This document shows positions 16,930 through 26,278 of a DNA stretch of 64,000 nt, piece after piece; the stretch's first letter is position 1; each line of letters begins with the position of its first letter. The notes beneath the pieces were generated by a model. That model was not told the DNA's origin and ran no database searches. It saw only the letters and a list, made by a program, of their open reading frames with translations. Position numbers and translations under genes: made by a program. Source of the DNA: Herbaspirillum sp. RTI4 (GTDB lineage Bacteria > Pseudomonadota > Gammaproteobacteria > Burkholderiales > Burkholderiaceae_D); assembly GCF_034313965.1 (NCBI RefSeq), contig NZ_JAVIWQ010000002.1, forward strand, positions 3,286,001 to 3,350,000, written 5' to 3'.

Positions 16930-17240
16930 ACTTCCTCCATCACACACTGCAGGGGATGTCCTGCTTTTCGAGCGTGGCTCAACACGAGTTCAACTTTTGT
17001 GGAGGCGACATCTTTCGAATACACCCCGCACATCCCTTTTCCATCTCGGTGAACTTTGAGCATAATCTGCATCGCCGTTTCACGATCCTTGCTGAAATAC
17101 TCCTGGATGATCGCCACGACGAATTCCATGGGCGTGTAATCATCATTGAGTAAGAATACCTGGTACATCGATGGCGGCTTGAGCTTTTGCTCCTGCCGGG
17201 TCAGAACCGTACCATCATCGTAATCGCGCTTAGTGGCCAT
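16926..17240 (-). CDS. clpS: ClpS adaptor for N-end rule degradation
   Basis: A 104-residue adaptor that binds N-degron substrates and delivers them to ClpAP. The folded core starts at [20 protein letters not shown] and includes the binding-pocket residues of that [10 protein letters not shown] segment and [12 protein letters not shown]; the first 20 residues are a flexible tail. It overlaps clpA by four bases and is the first gene of the pair. It is divergent from the cold-shock gene across a 336-bp gap. Confidence 0.96.
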   Translation of the reverse strand: MATKRDYDDGTVLTRQEQKLKPPSMYQVFLLNDDYTPMEFVVAIIQEYFSKDRETAMQIMLKVHRDGKGMCGVYSKDVASTKVELVLSHARKAGHPLQCVMEEV

Positions 17241-17427
17241 GCGTTTAATCTACAACTTTCAGATGCGTAGGCATTGCACAAATATTGTGAGGTAAACCCA
17301 TTACTGGATATTACGCGTTTTCAGAATAATTCGCAGATGGCGTTGATTCACGCCAAAACAAGGCTTTGCTGGATTTGAATAAAATTTAGCTATGGAAATA
17401 AAATAAAATAGCCTCAAAAAATACGCC

Positions 17428-17456
17428 TTGACTTTCCTTTTTTTTGCGAGAAGAAT
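17428..17456 (+). promoter_or_regulatory. Candidate promoter of the cold-shock gene
   Basis: TTGACT (17428-17433), a 17-nt T-rich spacer and AAGAAT (17451-17456) precede the cold-shock gene, giving a leader of about 115 nt, a length consistent with the structured leaders of cspA-type mRNAs. The rest of the 336-bp gap (17241-17576) is A/T-rich and shows no gene. Confidence 0.45.
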
Positions 17457-17576
17457 GGAATTCGTTGATTGGCGTCACCGCTTTTCAATAAGAAGGGGCC
17501 GGAGTTTCAGGGGGGCTGCGATGCGTTTTATTTGCTTGCATGCTCATACGATTGGTTTTTATTGAAAGATGCATTT

Positions 17577-17780
17577 ATGTCTACAGGTACAGTCAAGTGG
17601 TTCAACGATTCTAAAGGCTTCGGCTTTATCACTCCCGATGATGGCGGTGAAGATTTGTTTGCACACTTCTCAGCAATCCAGATGAACGGCTTCAAAACAT
17701 TGAAAGAAGGTCAAAAGGTCCAGTTTGAAGTGACGCAAGGCCCCAAAGGCAAGCAAGCTTCCAACATCCAAGCTCCGTAA
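17577..17780 (+). CDS. Cold-shock domain protein (CspA family)
   Basis: A 67-residue cold-shock protein made of a single OB-fold. RNP1 (SKGFGFITP) and RNP2 (DLFAHFSAI) are intact, with the aromatic face that binds single-stranded RNA/DNA. The length and the ending [13 protein letters not shown] match the betaproteobacterial CspA/CspD-type family. Start at 17577 ([12 protein letters not shown]) is the family start; the longer open frame has no coding character. Whether it is cold-induced cannot be read directly; the long leader suggests mRNA-level control. It lies next to clpS-clpA, a common arrangement. Confidence 0.95.
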   Translation: MSTGTVKWFNDSKGFGFITPDDGGEDLFAHFSAIQMNGFKTLKEGQKVQFEVTQGPKGKQASNIQAP

Positions 17781-17883
17781 CCCCTTCTGCGTTCAACCCT
17801 CCTGGTAAACAATCCGGCAATCGGGTATTTTCACCCCGACATCACTTCTGAAGTGGCAAGGTAACATTTCCAGGTTTAACTTG

Positions 17884-17920
17884 ACGGCCCGCAAGCATCT
17901 GCCTACGGGCCGTTTTGTTT
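17884..17920 (+). terminator. Intrinsic terminator downstream of cold-shock gene
   Basis: Stem ACGGCCCG/CGGGCCGT with a 14-nt loop followed by TTTGTTTT, about 100 bp after the stop codon. Confidence 0.8.
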
Positions 17921-17997
17921 TACCAAGCGCTCGCGTTTCCCCGTATCCCCCATCCCTAGCGTCATCAATTCTGACTTGGTAATTCTGGCTTAGTAAA

Positions 17998-18031
17998 CGA
18001 ACAAGCCCCGGCATAGGCCGAGGCTTGTTCG
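17998..18031 (-). terminator. Stem-loop downstream of icd
   Basis: Ten-base-pair stem CGAACAAGCC/GGCTTGTTCG with an additional inner CGG/CCG pairing. It lies 56 bp past the icd stop on the minus strand; the U tract is short. Confidence 0.6.
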
Positions 18032-18086
18032 CAACAAAGCAGAAGGATCAGCGTTAACCGATACCCTCCTATTTTGCCTGCATCAT

Positions 18087-19340
18087 TTACATATTTTCTA
18101 CCATCACATCACCGAAGCCGGAGCATGACACTTGCGTAGCGCCTTCCATCAATCGGGCAAAATCGTAGGTGACTTTTTTCGATGAAATCGATTTTTGCAT
18201 GGACCCGATGATTAAATCTGCCGCCTCTGTCCAACCCATGTGGCGCAACATCATTTCAGCGGACAAGATCAAGGAACCCGGATTCACATAGTCCTTACCT
18301 GCGTATTTCGGTGCTGTCCCGTGAGTGGCCTCGAACATCGCGATCGAATCCGACAAATTAGCCCCCGGTGCAATACCGATACCGCCGACTTGCGCGGCGA
18401 GCGCATCGGAAATGTAATCACCGTTCAGATTCAGCGTAGCAATCACGCTGTACTCAGCGGGACGCAGCAGGATCTGTTGCAAGAACGCATCGGCAATAGA
18501 ATCCTTGACGATGATGTCTTTACCTGTCTTAGGATTCTTGAATTTGGCCCATGGCCCACCATCGATCAGCTCTGCACCGAATTCTTTTTCCGCCAGTGCA
18601 TAGGACCAGTCGCGGAATCCACCTTCGGTGAATTTCATGATGTTGCCCTTGTGTACGATGGTCACGGACGGCTTGTCATTGTCGATGGCATACTGAATCG
18701 CCTTGCGGACCAGACGTTCGGTGCCTTCGCGCGAAACAGGCTTGATGCCGATACCAGAGGATTCTGGGAAACGGATTTTAGTGACGCCCATTTCCTTGAT
18801 CAGGAAATTGATCAGTTTTTTGGCGTCGTCGCTACCCTCTTGCCATTCGATACCGGCATAGATGTCTTCCGAGTTTTCACGGAAAATCACCATGTCCGTC
18901 TTTTCCGGCGCACGCACCGGCGAAGGCACGCCAGTAAAATACCGCACAGGGCGCAGGCACACGTACAAATCAAGCTGCTGGCGCATCGCCACGTTCAGCG
19001 AGCGGATACCGCCACCGACCGGCGTTGTGAGCGGGCCCTTGATCGACACCACATAATCTTTCACTGCAGCCAGCGTTTCTTCTGGCAGCCATACGTCGGG
19101 ACCATAGACCTTGGTCGATTTCTCACCCGCAAATACTTCCATCCAGCTGATTTTGCGTTTGCCGGCATAAGCCTTGGCAACCGCCGCATCCACCACCTTC
19201 ATCATCACCGGAGTGATATCGACGCCAGTACCATCACCTTCGATGAAGGGAATGATGGGATTGACCGGAACATTCAGTGAAAAATCGCTATTGACGGTAA
19301 TTTGCTTACCTTCTGCTGGTACTTTGATATGTTGATACAT
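18087..19340 (-). CDS. icd: Isocitrate dehydrogenase (NADP-dependent)
   Basis: A 417-residue dimeric isocitrate dehydrogenase of the bacterial NADP type, making 2-oxoglutarate in the TCA cycle. Substrate-binding segment [20 protein letters not shown] (with the Ser that AceK phosphorylates in enterics) and the nucleotide/substrate segment [19 protein letters not shown] are clear, with [13 protein letters not shown] near the C-terminus. The start ATG is preceded by GGAGA. It is transcribed alone and divergent from rluE. A palindrome upstream (19442-19455) is a likely operator. Confidence 0.95.
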   Translation of the reverse strand: MYQHIKVPAEGKQITVNSDFSLNVPVNPIIPFIEGDGTGVDITPVMMKVVDAAVAKAYAGKRKISWMEVFAGEKSTKVYGPDVWLPEETLAAVKDYVVSIKGPLTTPVGGGIRSLNVAMRQQLDLYVCLRPVRYFTGVPSPVRAPEKTDMVIFRENSEDIYAGIEWQEGSDDAKKLINFLIKEMGVTKIRFPESSGIGIKPVSREGTERLVRKAIQYAIDNDKPSVTIVHKGNIMKFTEGGFRDWSYALAEKEFGAELIDGGPWAKFKNPKTGKDIIVKDSIADAFLQQILLRPAEYSVIATLNLNGDYISDALAAQVGGIGIAPGANLSDSIAMFEATHGTAPKYAGKDYVNPGSLILSAEMMLRHMGWTEAADLIIGSMQKSISSKKVTYDFARLMEGATQVSCSGFGDVMVENM

Positions 19341-19441
19341 AGTAGTCTCCGAATTGTGCGGAAAAAAGGAAAGACGATCGTGCTGCGTTTAGCCTGCGTC
19401 AAACCGCGGCAGTAAGCTCTCGCACTTAGTCTTTCAGACAA

Positions 19442-19455
19442 GTCTTATATAAGAC
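19442..19455. promoter_or_regulatory. Perfect 14-bp palindrome upstream of icd
   Basis: GTCTTATATAAGAC, perfectly palindromic, followed by a further half-site ATAAGAC. It lies about 100 bp upstream of the icd start, between icd and rluE. Size and symmetry suit a GntR- or TetR-type regulator; the regulator is not identified here. Confidence 0.55.
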
Positions 19456-19619
19456 ATAAGACAATTGCGTTCCATTATGCACTACTATTTTGCAGCACGC
19501 TATGTTTGTGCGATAACGTCAGTACTTGCATAAACGAAGTCAATTGGCGCAACATACGACACCTTAATGAAACCGGCAAGACACCATCGCAGCGCCCGAC
19601 TCTGAAAACACCTCTGTCC

Positions 19620-20186
19620 ATGCCCCTGATTTTATTTAACAAACCATTCCAGACCATGTGTCAGTTCTCCCCCCAGGAAGGGCGGGAAACACTGGCAGAC
19701 TATCTGGACATTCCCGACATCTACCCTGCGGGACGCCTGGACGCCGATAGCGAAGGACTGCTACTGCTGACCGATGACGGCAAGCTCCAGCACAGAATCA
19801 GCCACCCCCGTCGCAAGCAGCCCAAAACCTATCTGGTACAGGTCGAAGGGATTCCCGATGAGCAGCAGTTGCAGCGCTTGCGGCAGCCGCTGCAACTCAA
19901 CGATTTCCTGACTCAGCCCTGTCAGGCGAAGCAAGTGCAAACACCGGATTGGCTTTGGCCAAGAGAGCCGCCGGTACGGATACGACTTGAAATTCCCACC
20001 AGTTGGCTGGCACTGACGATCAGCGAAGGAAAAAACCGACAGGTCAGACGAATGACAGCGGCGGTCGGCTTGCCGACACTACGCCTGATCAGAACCGCAA
20101 TCGGTCCTTTTTCACTGCAAACTCATCCCTTATGGCCCGGACAATGGCAAACAGTTGATCCCGGCGCGATGGACGGCTCGGTATAA
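19620..20186 (+). CDS. rluE: 23S rRNA pseudouridine synthase RluE-type
   Basis: A 188-residue pseudouridine synthase of the RsuA/RluE branch. It begins MPLILFNKPFQTMCQF, has the catalytic Asp in YPAGRLDADSEGLLLLT, and ends with the KNRQVRRMTAAVGLPTLRLI signature. The segment PCQAKQVQTPDWLWPREPPV and the lack of an N-terminal S4 domain favour RluE (U2457 of 23S rRNA in E. coli numbering) over RluB/F. I start at 19620, where family similarity begins; no strong ribosome-binding site is visible and an earlier in-frame start at 19506 would add an unsupported 38-residue leader. It stops 37 bp before the next gene. Confidence 0.88.
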   Translation: MPLILFNKPFQTMCQFSPQEGRETLADYLDIPDIYPAGRLDADSEGLLLLTDDGKLQHRISHPRRKQPKTYLVQVEGIPDEQQLQRLRQPLQLNDFLTQPCQAKQVQTPDWLWPREPPVRIRLEIPTSWLALTISEGKNRQVRRMTAAVGLPTLRLIRTAIGPFSLQTHPLWPGQWQTVDPGAMDGSV

Positions 20187-20223
20187 TCATTCACTTATTT
20201 TTCTTTTCACCGGATACCCAACA

Positions 20224-20676
20224 ATGCGCCAACTGCCTGCCGTTCTGATTGCTTTTGCCTCCTGCATTTTCTTAGCAGCTTCGCCAGTGGCACTATCGCA
20301 AACGCTGGCAAAATTTCCGGTAGCTTCGCTCAATGCAGGCATTCACCTGATCAAGGCGGAAGTCGCGGCAAACGAAGCGCAAAGAGAACAAGGTCTGATG
20401 TTCCGCAAACAACTCGGCCCGAATGAAGGAATGGTTTTTTTGTTTGGCGAGCCGGCCGGGATTTGCATGTGGATGAAAAATACGCTGATTCCCTTGTCGG
20501 TGGCCTTTCTCGACAGCAGCGGCAAGATCATCAACATCGAAGACATGGAGGCGCAGACCACGAATTCGCACTGTGCGACCAAGCCGGCCTTTTATGCGCT
20601 GGAAATGAGTCTGGGATGGTTCCGGCAAAAAAATATCAAACCCGGCATGATGATAGAAGGAATCCCCCACCGATAA
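20224..20676 (+). CDS. Secreted DUF192 family protein
   Basis: A 150-residue exported protein. Residues 1-25 (LPAVLIAFASCIFLAASPVALSQ) form a signal peptide, and the rest is a DUF192 domain with GLMFRKQLGPNEGMVFLF, the MWMKNTLIPLSVAFLD segment and a conserved His/Cys-containing segment near NSHCATKPAFYALE. The function of this family is not known. The start ATG at 20224 is chosen for the signal peptide. It follows rluE closely, probably in one transcript. Confidence 0.87.
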   Translation: MRQLPAVLIAFASCIFLAASPVALSQTLAKFPVASLNAGIHLIKAEVAANEAQREQGLMFRKQLGPNEGMVFLFGEPAGICMWMKNTLIPLSVAFLDSSGKIINIEDMEAQTTNSHCATKPAFYALEMSLGWFRQKNIKPGMMIEGIPHR

Positions 20677-21114
20677 GACTGAAGCCGACACGGCGGGTAA
20701 AAGGGCAAGTGAGATGCCCTCTTGCCACTACGCTTTAACCAAATTGTGCGCCGCTAGGGCCTTGTTGACGTCTGATATGGGAGCGGGAGCGGGCCATTGC
20801 GATGACCGGGGAAGCCGCGCTGGCCCAGGGCTTAGTCAAGAATTAAACAAACAACTAAGCAACAACTAAGCAGCAATTCAGCAGCAATTCAGCAATCCAC
20901 AGCACCAACAAATAAAACCCGCCTGACTGAGTCAGGCGGGTTTTATTTGATTTGCAACTGTCCCGCAAAATTAACTTAATTTAATTTTGCTTAACTGATT
21001 CCACAAGCTATGCCCTAAAGCCACACCTGTAAATTAGTATCGGCACCGGAAAGATTCTCTCCGGAAAACAAGGCGCTTACTATCGCTTAATATTATCTAC
21101 TGCTTAATATTATA
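20677..21114. other. Intergenic region with short repeats and a strong terminator
   Basis: A 438-bp gap between the convergent DUF192 gene and rpsT. It contains a small hairpin (GGCAAG/CTTGCC, 20705-20727), two pairs of 11-bp repeats at 20850-20893 (AACAACTAAGC twice, then AGCAATTCAGC twice) and a strong terminator at 20910-20948. A short open stretch near 20780-20840 ends in LAQGLVKN and weakly recalls a crotonase, but I do not call it a gene. Confidence 0.6.
20910..20948. terminator. Strong bidirectional intrinsic terminator
   Basis: A perfect 18-bp stem (arms of A/T-rich outer part plus ACCCGCCTGAC) with a 3-nt loop. A and T runs on both sides let it serve both the DUF192 gene (plus) and rpsT (minus). 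Confidence 0.9.
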
Positions 21115-21381
21115 TTAAGCAGCCAATGCCTTCAGCGCAGCAGACAGACGGCTCTTATGGCGCGCTGCTTTATTCTTGTGAATGATTTTCTTGTCAGCGA
21201 TGCAGTCGATAGTAGAAATCGACGATTGGAACACAGCAGTCGCTTTCTCTTTATCGCCGGCTTCGATCGCCTTACGAACAGCCTTGATGGCGGTACGCAG
21301 AGTCGAGCGTTGGCTCGAGTTATGCAAGTTTTGTTTGACTGCTTGACGAGCACGCTTGCGCGCTTGTGCTGTATTTGCCAT
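21115..21381 (-). CDS. rpsT: 30S ribosomal protein S20
   Basis: An 88-residue S20, which binds 16S rRNA early in 30S assembly. It starts [20 protein letters not shown] and continues with the conserved [19 protein letters not shown] segment and [12 protein letters not shown]. The in-frame ATG eight codons upstream is not used by the family. An AGGA lies about 13 nt upstream of the chosen start. It is monocistronic, divergent from murJ, the usual neighbour in many proteobacteria. Confidence 0.97.
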   Translation of the reverse strand: MANTAQARKRARQAVKQNLHNSSQRSTLRTAIKAVRKAIEAGDKEKATAVFQSSISTIDCIADKKIIHKNKAARHKSRLSAALKALAA

Positions 21382-21649
21382 GAATATATATCCTAGATCG
21401 GTCAAAGCCTCATCGTGTACGGCATATAAACCTGCCTAGCGATGCGGAATTCTGTAAAGCCTAAGATTATAGCCGCTTTTCTACAAACTAGCAATCCGCA
21501 CGCAGCATTACTCGAAGTTACCCTAAAAACACTGGCGCCTGTTGATAATTCGCTTACGGCTGCGAAGGGCTACACCCCCAGCAAGTACCTTGGCAAACGT
21601 TCAAGGAAGGGGCCAGCTCAGGCGAGCATAGCAGTTATAATCCACCCCC

Positions 21650-23200
21650 ATGAATCTGCACAAAACGCTTGCCACCATCTCTGGCATGACGATGTTGTCC
21701 CGCATTACAGGACTCGTTCGAGAGATATTGTTCGCCCGTGCATTCGGCGCATCGGCTTTTACCGATGCCTTTAATGTCGCATTCCGCATCCCCAACCTGT
21801 TGCGTCGCCTGTTCGCGGAAGGTGCCTTTTCCCAGGCCTTCGTCCCCATCCTCGCTGAATACAAAAACCAGAAGGGTACGGAAGCGACCAAGGAACTGAT
21901 CGACCATGTCGCCACTGTCCTCACCTGGACCATGCTGCTGACCTGCGTAATCGGCATCCTGTGCACTCCCCTGCTTGTGTTTTTCATAGCCACTGGCCTG
22001 AAATACAACCCGCAGGCATTCGATGCCTCGGTGCTGATGACGCGCATCATGTTCCCTTACATCGGATTCATGTCCTTCGTCGCCCTGTCGGGCGGCATTC
22101 TGAACACCTGGAGCGAATTCAAAGTACCCGCATTCACCTCGGTGCTATTAAATGTGGCCTTTATCATCGCCTCCCTGTTCGTCGCTCCCTACATGGCGCA
22201 ACCGATCTATGCCATGGCCGGCGCTGTATTTGTCGGCGGCATATTGCAAGTCGCCTTCCAGATCCCGGCGCTGCTCAAAATCGGCATGTTGCCGCATCTT
22301 TACCTCAATCCTGCATTCGGATTACGCGACCCCGGCGTCAAGCGCGTACTGAAAAAAATGGGCCCGGCGGTGTTCGCCGTCTCTGCCGCGCAAATCAGCC
22401 TGATGATTAATACCAATATCGCCTCGCGCCTGCCGCATGGCAGCGTGTCCTGGCTCTCGTATGCCGACCGTCTGATGGAATTCCCGACAGCCCTACTCGG
22501 CGTGGCGCTGGGCACCATCTTGCTCCCCAGCCTGGCCAGCGCCCACACTCGTGGCGACCATAAAGAGTATTCCGCCTTGCTCGACTGGGGTCTGCGTCTC
22601 ACGTTTCTGCTGGCCTTGCCCTGCGCCGTCTGTCTGGCGACGATGTCGCAAGCGTTGACGGCCACCCTGTTCCACTACGGAAAATTCGATGCACTGGCAG
22701 TAGCCATGACCAGCCGCGCGCTGGTCGCTTACGGCGTCGGACTTATTGGACTGATTCTGGTCAAGATACTGGCGCCGGGCTTTTACGCCAAGCAAGATAT
22801 CCGCACTCCGGTGCGCATCGCGATAGGCGTGCTGATTGCTACACAGTTGATGAATTATCTGTTTGTACCCTGGATTGCCCATGCCGGACTGGCCTTATCG
22901 ATAGGTATCGGTGCCAGCCTGAATGCCGCGTTTCTGTTCACCGGTTTGCGCAAACGCAATATTTATGTCCCCTTGCCCGGATGGGGCTGGTTTTTCCTCA
23001 AACAAGCGACCGCTCTGCTCTTGCTGGCAGGCGTCAGTTTCTACGCAGCACGCCAGGTCGATTGGATAGGTTTGCACAGCCAGCCGCTCGTGCGCGTAGG
23101 AGCCCTGTTTGTCGTCATTCTGTTGTCAGGGGGCGTCTATTTTTCAGCACTGTTCCTGATGGGATTCCGGCTCAGCCAATTCAAACGTAGCGCAAGGTAA
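21650..23200 (+). CDS. murJ: Lipid II flippase MurJ
   Basis: A 516-residue polytopic MOP-superfamily transporter with about 14 membrane helices. It flips lipid II across the inner membrane for peptidoglycan synthesis. It begins MNLHKTLATISGMTMLSRIT followed by GLVREILFARAFGAS and DAFNVAFRIPNLLRRLFAEG, the strongly conserved MurJ N-terminus containing functional Arg residues. Length is normal. It is divergent from rpsT and followed 90 bp later by the sirB1 gene. Confidence 0.95.
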   Translation: MNLHKTLATISGMTMLSRITGLVREILFARAFGASAFTDAFNVAFRIPNLLRRLFAEGAFSQAFVPILAEYKNQKGTEATKELIDHVATVLTWTMLLTCVIGILCTPLLVFFIATGLKYNPQAFDASVLMTRIMFPYIGFMSFVALSGGILNTWSEFKVPAFTSVLLNVAFIIASLFVAPYMAQPIYAMAGAVFVGGILQVAFQIPALLKIGMLPHLYLNPAFGLRDPGVKRVLKKMGPAVFAVSAAQISLMINTNIASRLPHGSVSWLSYADRLMEFPTALLGVALGTILLPSLASAHTRGDHKEYSALLDWGLRLTFLLALPCAVCLATMSQALTATLFHYGKFDALAVAMTSRALVAYGVGLIGLILVKILAPGFYAKQDIRTPVRIAIGVLIATQLMNYLFVPWIAHAGLALSIGIGASLNAAFLFTGLRKRNIYVPLPGWGWFFLKQATALLLLAGVSFYAARQVDWIGLHSQPLVRVGALFVVILLSGGVYFSALFLMGFRLSQFKRSAR

Positions 23201-23290
23201 TGTGTAATAAGCAATATGTCTTCCGGCATGAGGCCGCCAATTGCATCCGTCGTTTCGTTTAACAAAATAGTTTGGTAGGATGGCTGACAT

Positions 23291-24124
23291 ATGCCGCTAA
23301 AATCCCTCGAATATTTTGAATCACTGGTTAAACAAGACGACTCCATTCCCTTGTTTGAAACCGCGCTGGCGATCGCACAGGATGTTTATCCTCAGCTCGA
23401 TCTGGAAGCGTGCGAACTCGAAATCGATACCCTGGCGCTCAAATTGCAACAACGGCTACCGGCAGATGCCTCGCATATCCAGAAATTGCGCACGCTGAAC
23501 CATTTCTTCTTCAAGGAAATGGCCTTCGCCGGCAACGTCAATAATTACTACGATCCCGACAACAGCTATCTGCACCGCGTACTGGCAACCCGGCGCGGCA
23601 TCCCGATTTCGCTGGCCATCGTCTATATGGAACTGGGGTTGCAAATCGGCCTGAGCATGAAAGGGGTGTCCTTCCCCGGCCATTTCCTGATGAAACTGAC
23701 GGTGCAATCGGGCGATATCGTGCTTGACCCTATGGACGGAGCCAGTCTGTCGCGCGAGGAGCTGGAAGAACGCCTGGAACCCTACCTGGAGCAACAGGAT
23801 TACGGCGACGAATTACCGCTAGGCGCTTACCTGAGAGCCGCCCATCCGCGTGAAATTCTGGCGCGCATGCTGCGCAATCTGAAGGCGATTTTTCTCGATG
23901 CACAACGCTGGCAGCGTGTGCTGGACGTACAGGAAAGACTGGTGATTTTATTGCCGGATGAAATTACTGAACGGCGCGACCGCGGACTGGCCTATGCCAA
24001 TCTGGCCTACCCACAGGAAGCGCTGGACGACCTGGAGGCCTATCTGAATCTGCGTCCCGACGCCGAGGATGCCCCCGAGCTGGAACGACGGCTACCGCGC
24101 CTGCGGGCAGACAGCGGCCGATAA
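23291..24124 (+). CDS. sirB1: SirB1 family protein (transglutaminase-like and TPR)
   Basis: A 277-residue protein with an N-terminal transglutaminase-like fold and C-terminal TPR helices. The core contains LNHFFFKEMAFAGN, the RRGIPISLAIVYMELG segment and GVSFPGHFLMKL; the C-terminus (RDRGLAYANLAYPQEALDDL) is a TPR pair. The usual transglutaminase Cys is replaced by Ser in this family (PISLA), so it is probably not an active protease; function is unknown. It lies downstream of murJ, a common betaproteobacterial order. Convergent with uup. Confidence 0.87.
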   Translation: MPLKSLEYFESLVKQDDSIPLFETALAIAQDVYPQLDLEACELEIDTLALKLQQRLPADASHIQKLRTLNHFFFKEMAFAGNVNNYYDPDNSYLHRVLATRRGIPISLAIVYMELGLQIGLSMKGVSFPGHFLMKLTVQSGDIVLDPMDGASLSREELEERLEPYLEQQDYGDELPLGAYLRAAHPREILARMLRNLKAIFLDAQRWQRVLDVQERLVILLPDEITERRDRGLAYANLAYPQEALDDLEAYLNLRPDAEDAPELERRLPRLRADSGR

Positions 24125-24165
24125 AAAACAAGGCTGGCTTCCTATGCAGATAAGCCAGCCTTCTT
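24122..24165. terminator. Bidirectional terminator between sirB1 and uup
   Basis: Eleven-base-pair stem AAGGCTGGCTT/AAGCCAGCCTT with an 11-nt loop. An A6 run on its left gives a good U tract for uup transcripts on the minus strand; the plus-strand tail (CTTC) is weaker. Confidence 0.8.
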
Positions 24166-24190
24166 CCCGCTCTTTGGAATTACCCGAGTA

Positions 24191-26089
24191 TTACCCGCGC
24201 GCCTCGATCTGCTCCCACTTCTCAAGACTGATCAGTAATTGCGCATCGATTTCGGCAAAACGTGCATTGAGACGCACGGCTTCGTCGGGTTGACGCTGAT
24301 AGACGCTGCCATCGGCCAGTTTCTCAGTGATCGCTTTTTGCTCCGCTTCGAGCTGCGCAATCAATACCGGCAACTCATCCAGTTCGCGCTGTTCCTTGTA
24401 GCTGAGTTTTTTCTGCTTGGCAGCAGGTGCTACGGCCGCTGTAACTGACTTCACATCAGAAACAGTGTCTGCCTTGGCCCGGGCCGTTGCTGCCACCGGA
24501 CGCACACGCTCCCAGTCGCTATAACCGCCGACGTATTCGCGCCACAAACCATCACCTTCGGCGGCGATCACTTGCGTGACTACATTGTCGAGGAAAGTCC
24601 GGTCATGGCTGACCAGGAACACGGTGCCGGTATATTCTTCCAGCAATTCTTCCAACAATTCCAGCGTATCGATATCCAGATCGTTGGTCGGCTCATCCAG
24701 CACCAGCACATTGGCCGGCTTGGCAAACAAACGCGCCAGCAACAGCCGGTTGCGTTCGCCACCGGACAGCGACTTGACCGGCGATCTGGCGCGCTCAGGC
24801 GCAAACAGGAAGTCTGCCAGATACGTCATCACATGCTTGCGCTGGCCGTTGACTTCCACCCAGTCGCTACCCGGCGCAATGGTATCGGCCAGACTGGCTT
24901 CATCATCGAGCTGACCGCGCATCTGATCGAAATACGCCACCTGCAACTTGGTGCCCTGCTTCACAGTACCGCTATCCGGCTGAATTTCACCCAGAATCAG
25001 CTTGAGCAGCGTAGTTTTACCTGCGCCGTTATGACCGATCAGACCGACCTTATCGCCGCGCAGAATCGTGCCTGTAAAGTCGTTGACGATACGTCTGTCG
25101 CCATACGATTTATTCACATTGGTCAGTTCCGCGACGATCTTGCCGGAGCGTTCGCCGGAAGAGACTTCCAGCTTGACCTGACCTTGACGGTCACGACGCG
25201 CAACGCGTTCGCCGCGCAAAGATTCGAGACGCCGCACACGACCTTCGTCGCGGGTACGACGCGCCTGCACGCCCTTGCGGATCCAGATTTCTTCCTGCGC
25301 CAGAAATTTATCGAACTTGGCATTTTCCACTTCTTCATTGGCGAGCAAGTCGGCCTTGCGCGTCTGATAGGTGGTGAAATTACCGGGAAACGACAGCAAC
25401 TTGCCGCGATCGAGTTCGATAATCCGGGTCGCCACATTGTCCAGAAAACTCCGGTCATGGGTGATGAACAGCACGCTGCCCTTGTAGTCGCGCAGCAGAC
25501 CTTCGAGCCAGAGGATGGAGCTGAAATCCAGATGGTTGGTCGGCTCATCGAGCAGCAGCACATCGGGTGCGCCCACCAGTCCGCGCGCCAGCGCCACGCG
25601 CTTTTGCATACCGCCTGACAAAGCGCCCATCAGCGAACTGCGATCCAGGTTGAGGCGATCCAGAGTCGTTTCGACCTTGTTGCCCAGATTCCAGGCATCC
25701 GCCGCATCCAGCTTGACCTGAATGACGTGCATGCGCTCCATGATGGCATCGTCGTCGCCGTTGCCGAATTGTCCGGTCAGCGCATCGTATTCCGCCAGCA
25801 GACCGGGCATTTCACCCAATCCCAGCGCTACCGCATCGAACACGGTCATTTCAGGCTCAAAGTGCGGTTCCTGATCGACATACGCGATCTTGATGCCTTG
25901 CTGCATCACCAGCAAGCCATCGTCCAGACGCGATGCGCCGGCGATCGTCTTGAGCAAGGAAGATTTGCCCGTACCGTTACGGCCGATCAGGCCGACCCGT
26001 TCGCCGGCTTCCAGCGAAAATTCTGCACGATCGAGCAATGCGACGTGACCGAACGCCAGTTGGGCGTTGGAGAGAGAGATGACTGCCAT
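24191..26089 (-). CDS. uup: ABC-F family ATPase Uup
   Basis: A 632-residue cytosolic ABC-F protein with two ATPase modules and no membrane domain. Module 1 has GRNGTGKSS, LSGGMQKRVALARGL and LLLDEPTNHLD; module 2 has GHNGAGKTT, LSGGERNRLLLARLF and LVLDEPTNDLD. After an Ala/Lys linker, the last 75 residues are a coiled-coil (KLSYKEQRELDELP onward), the DNA-binding C-terminal domain of Uup. Uup is linked to ribosome function and to suppressing transposon precise excision. The start at 26089 (MAVISLSNAQLAFG) is where similarity begins; the longer frame would run upstream towards the tRNA gene. Confidence 0.93.
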   Translation of the reverse strand: MAVISLSNAQLAFGHVALLDRAEFSLEAGERVGLIGRNGTGKSSLLKTIAGASRLDDGLLVMQQGIKIAYVDQEPHFEPEMTVFDAVALGLGEMPGLLAEYDALTGQFGNGDDDAIMERMHVIQVKLDAADAWNLGNKVETTLDRLNLDRSSLMGALSGGMQKRVALARGLVGAPDVLLLDEPTNHLDFSSILWLEGLLRDYKGSVLFITHDRSFLDNVATRIIELDRGKLLSFPGNFTTYQTRKADLLANEEVENAKFDKFLAQEEIWIRKGVQARRTRDEGRVRRLESLRGERVARRDRQGQVKLEVSSGERSGKIVAELTNVNKSYGDRRIVNDFTGTILRGDKVGLIGHNGAGKTTLLKLILGEIQPDSGTVKQGTKLQVAYFDQMRGQLDDEASLADTIAPGSDWVEVNGQRKHVMTYLADFLFAPERARSPVKSLSGGERNRLLLARLFAKPANVLVLDEPTNDLDIDTLELLEELLEEYTGTVFLVSHDRTFLDNVVTQVIAAEGDGLWREYVGGYSDWERVRPVAATARAKADTVSDVKSVTAAVAPAAKQKKLSYKEQRELDELPVLIAQLEAEQKAITEKLADGSVYQRQPDEAVRLNARFAEIDAQLLISLEKWEQIEARG

Positions 26090-26278
26090 AAATGAGTAGG
26101 TAATGCCGGGCGATGCCGCTCGGCGTAATAAGGAAATCAGGAAACCGGATTGCACCACCTGGCGCAGAACGGAAGAAAACGATCGCATGTCGCAGCATGG
26201 AGCTGCGAGCAACAGGTCATCAAGGCAAACAGGGAATACATTGCACTGGCTGGCCCGCACAATCGCGGTAAAAGTGGT

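Noticed and set aside
20765..20845. Enoyl-CoA hydratase (crotonase) remnant ending LAQGLVKN
   Set aside because: Only about 20 residues resemble the family, with an in-frame stop just upstream; chance similarity is as likely.
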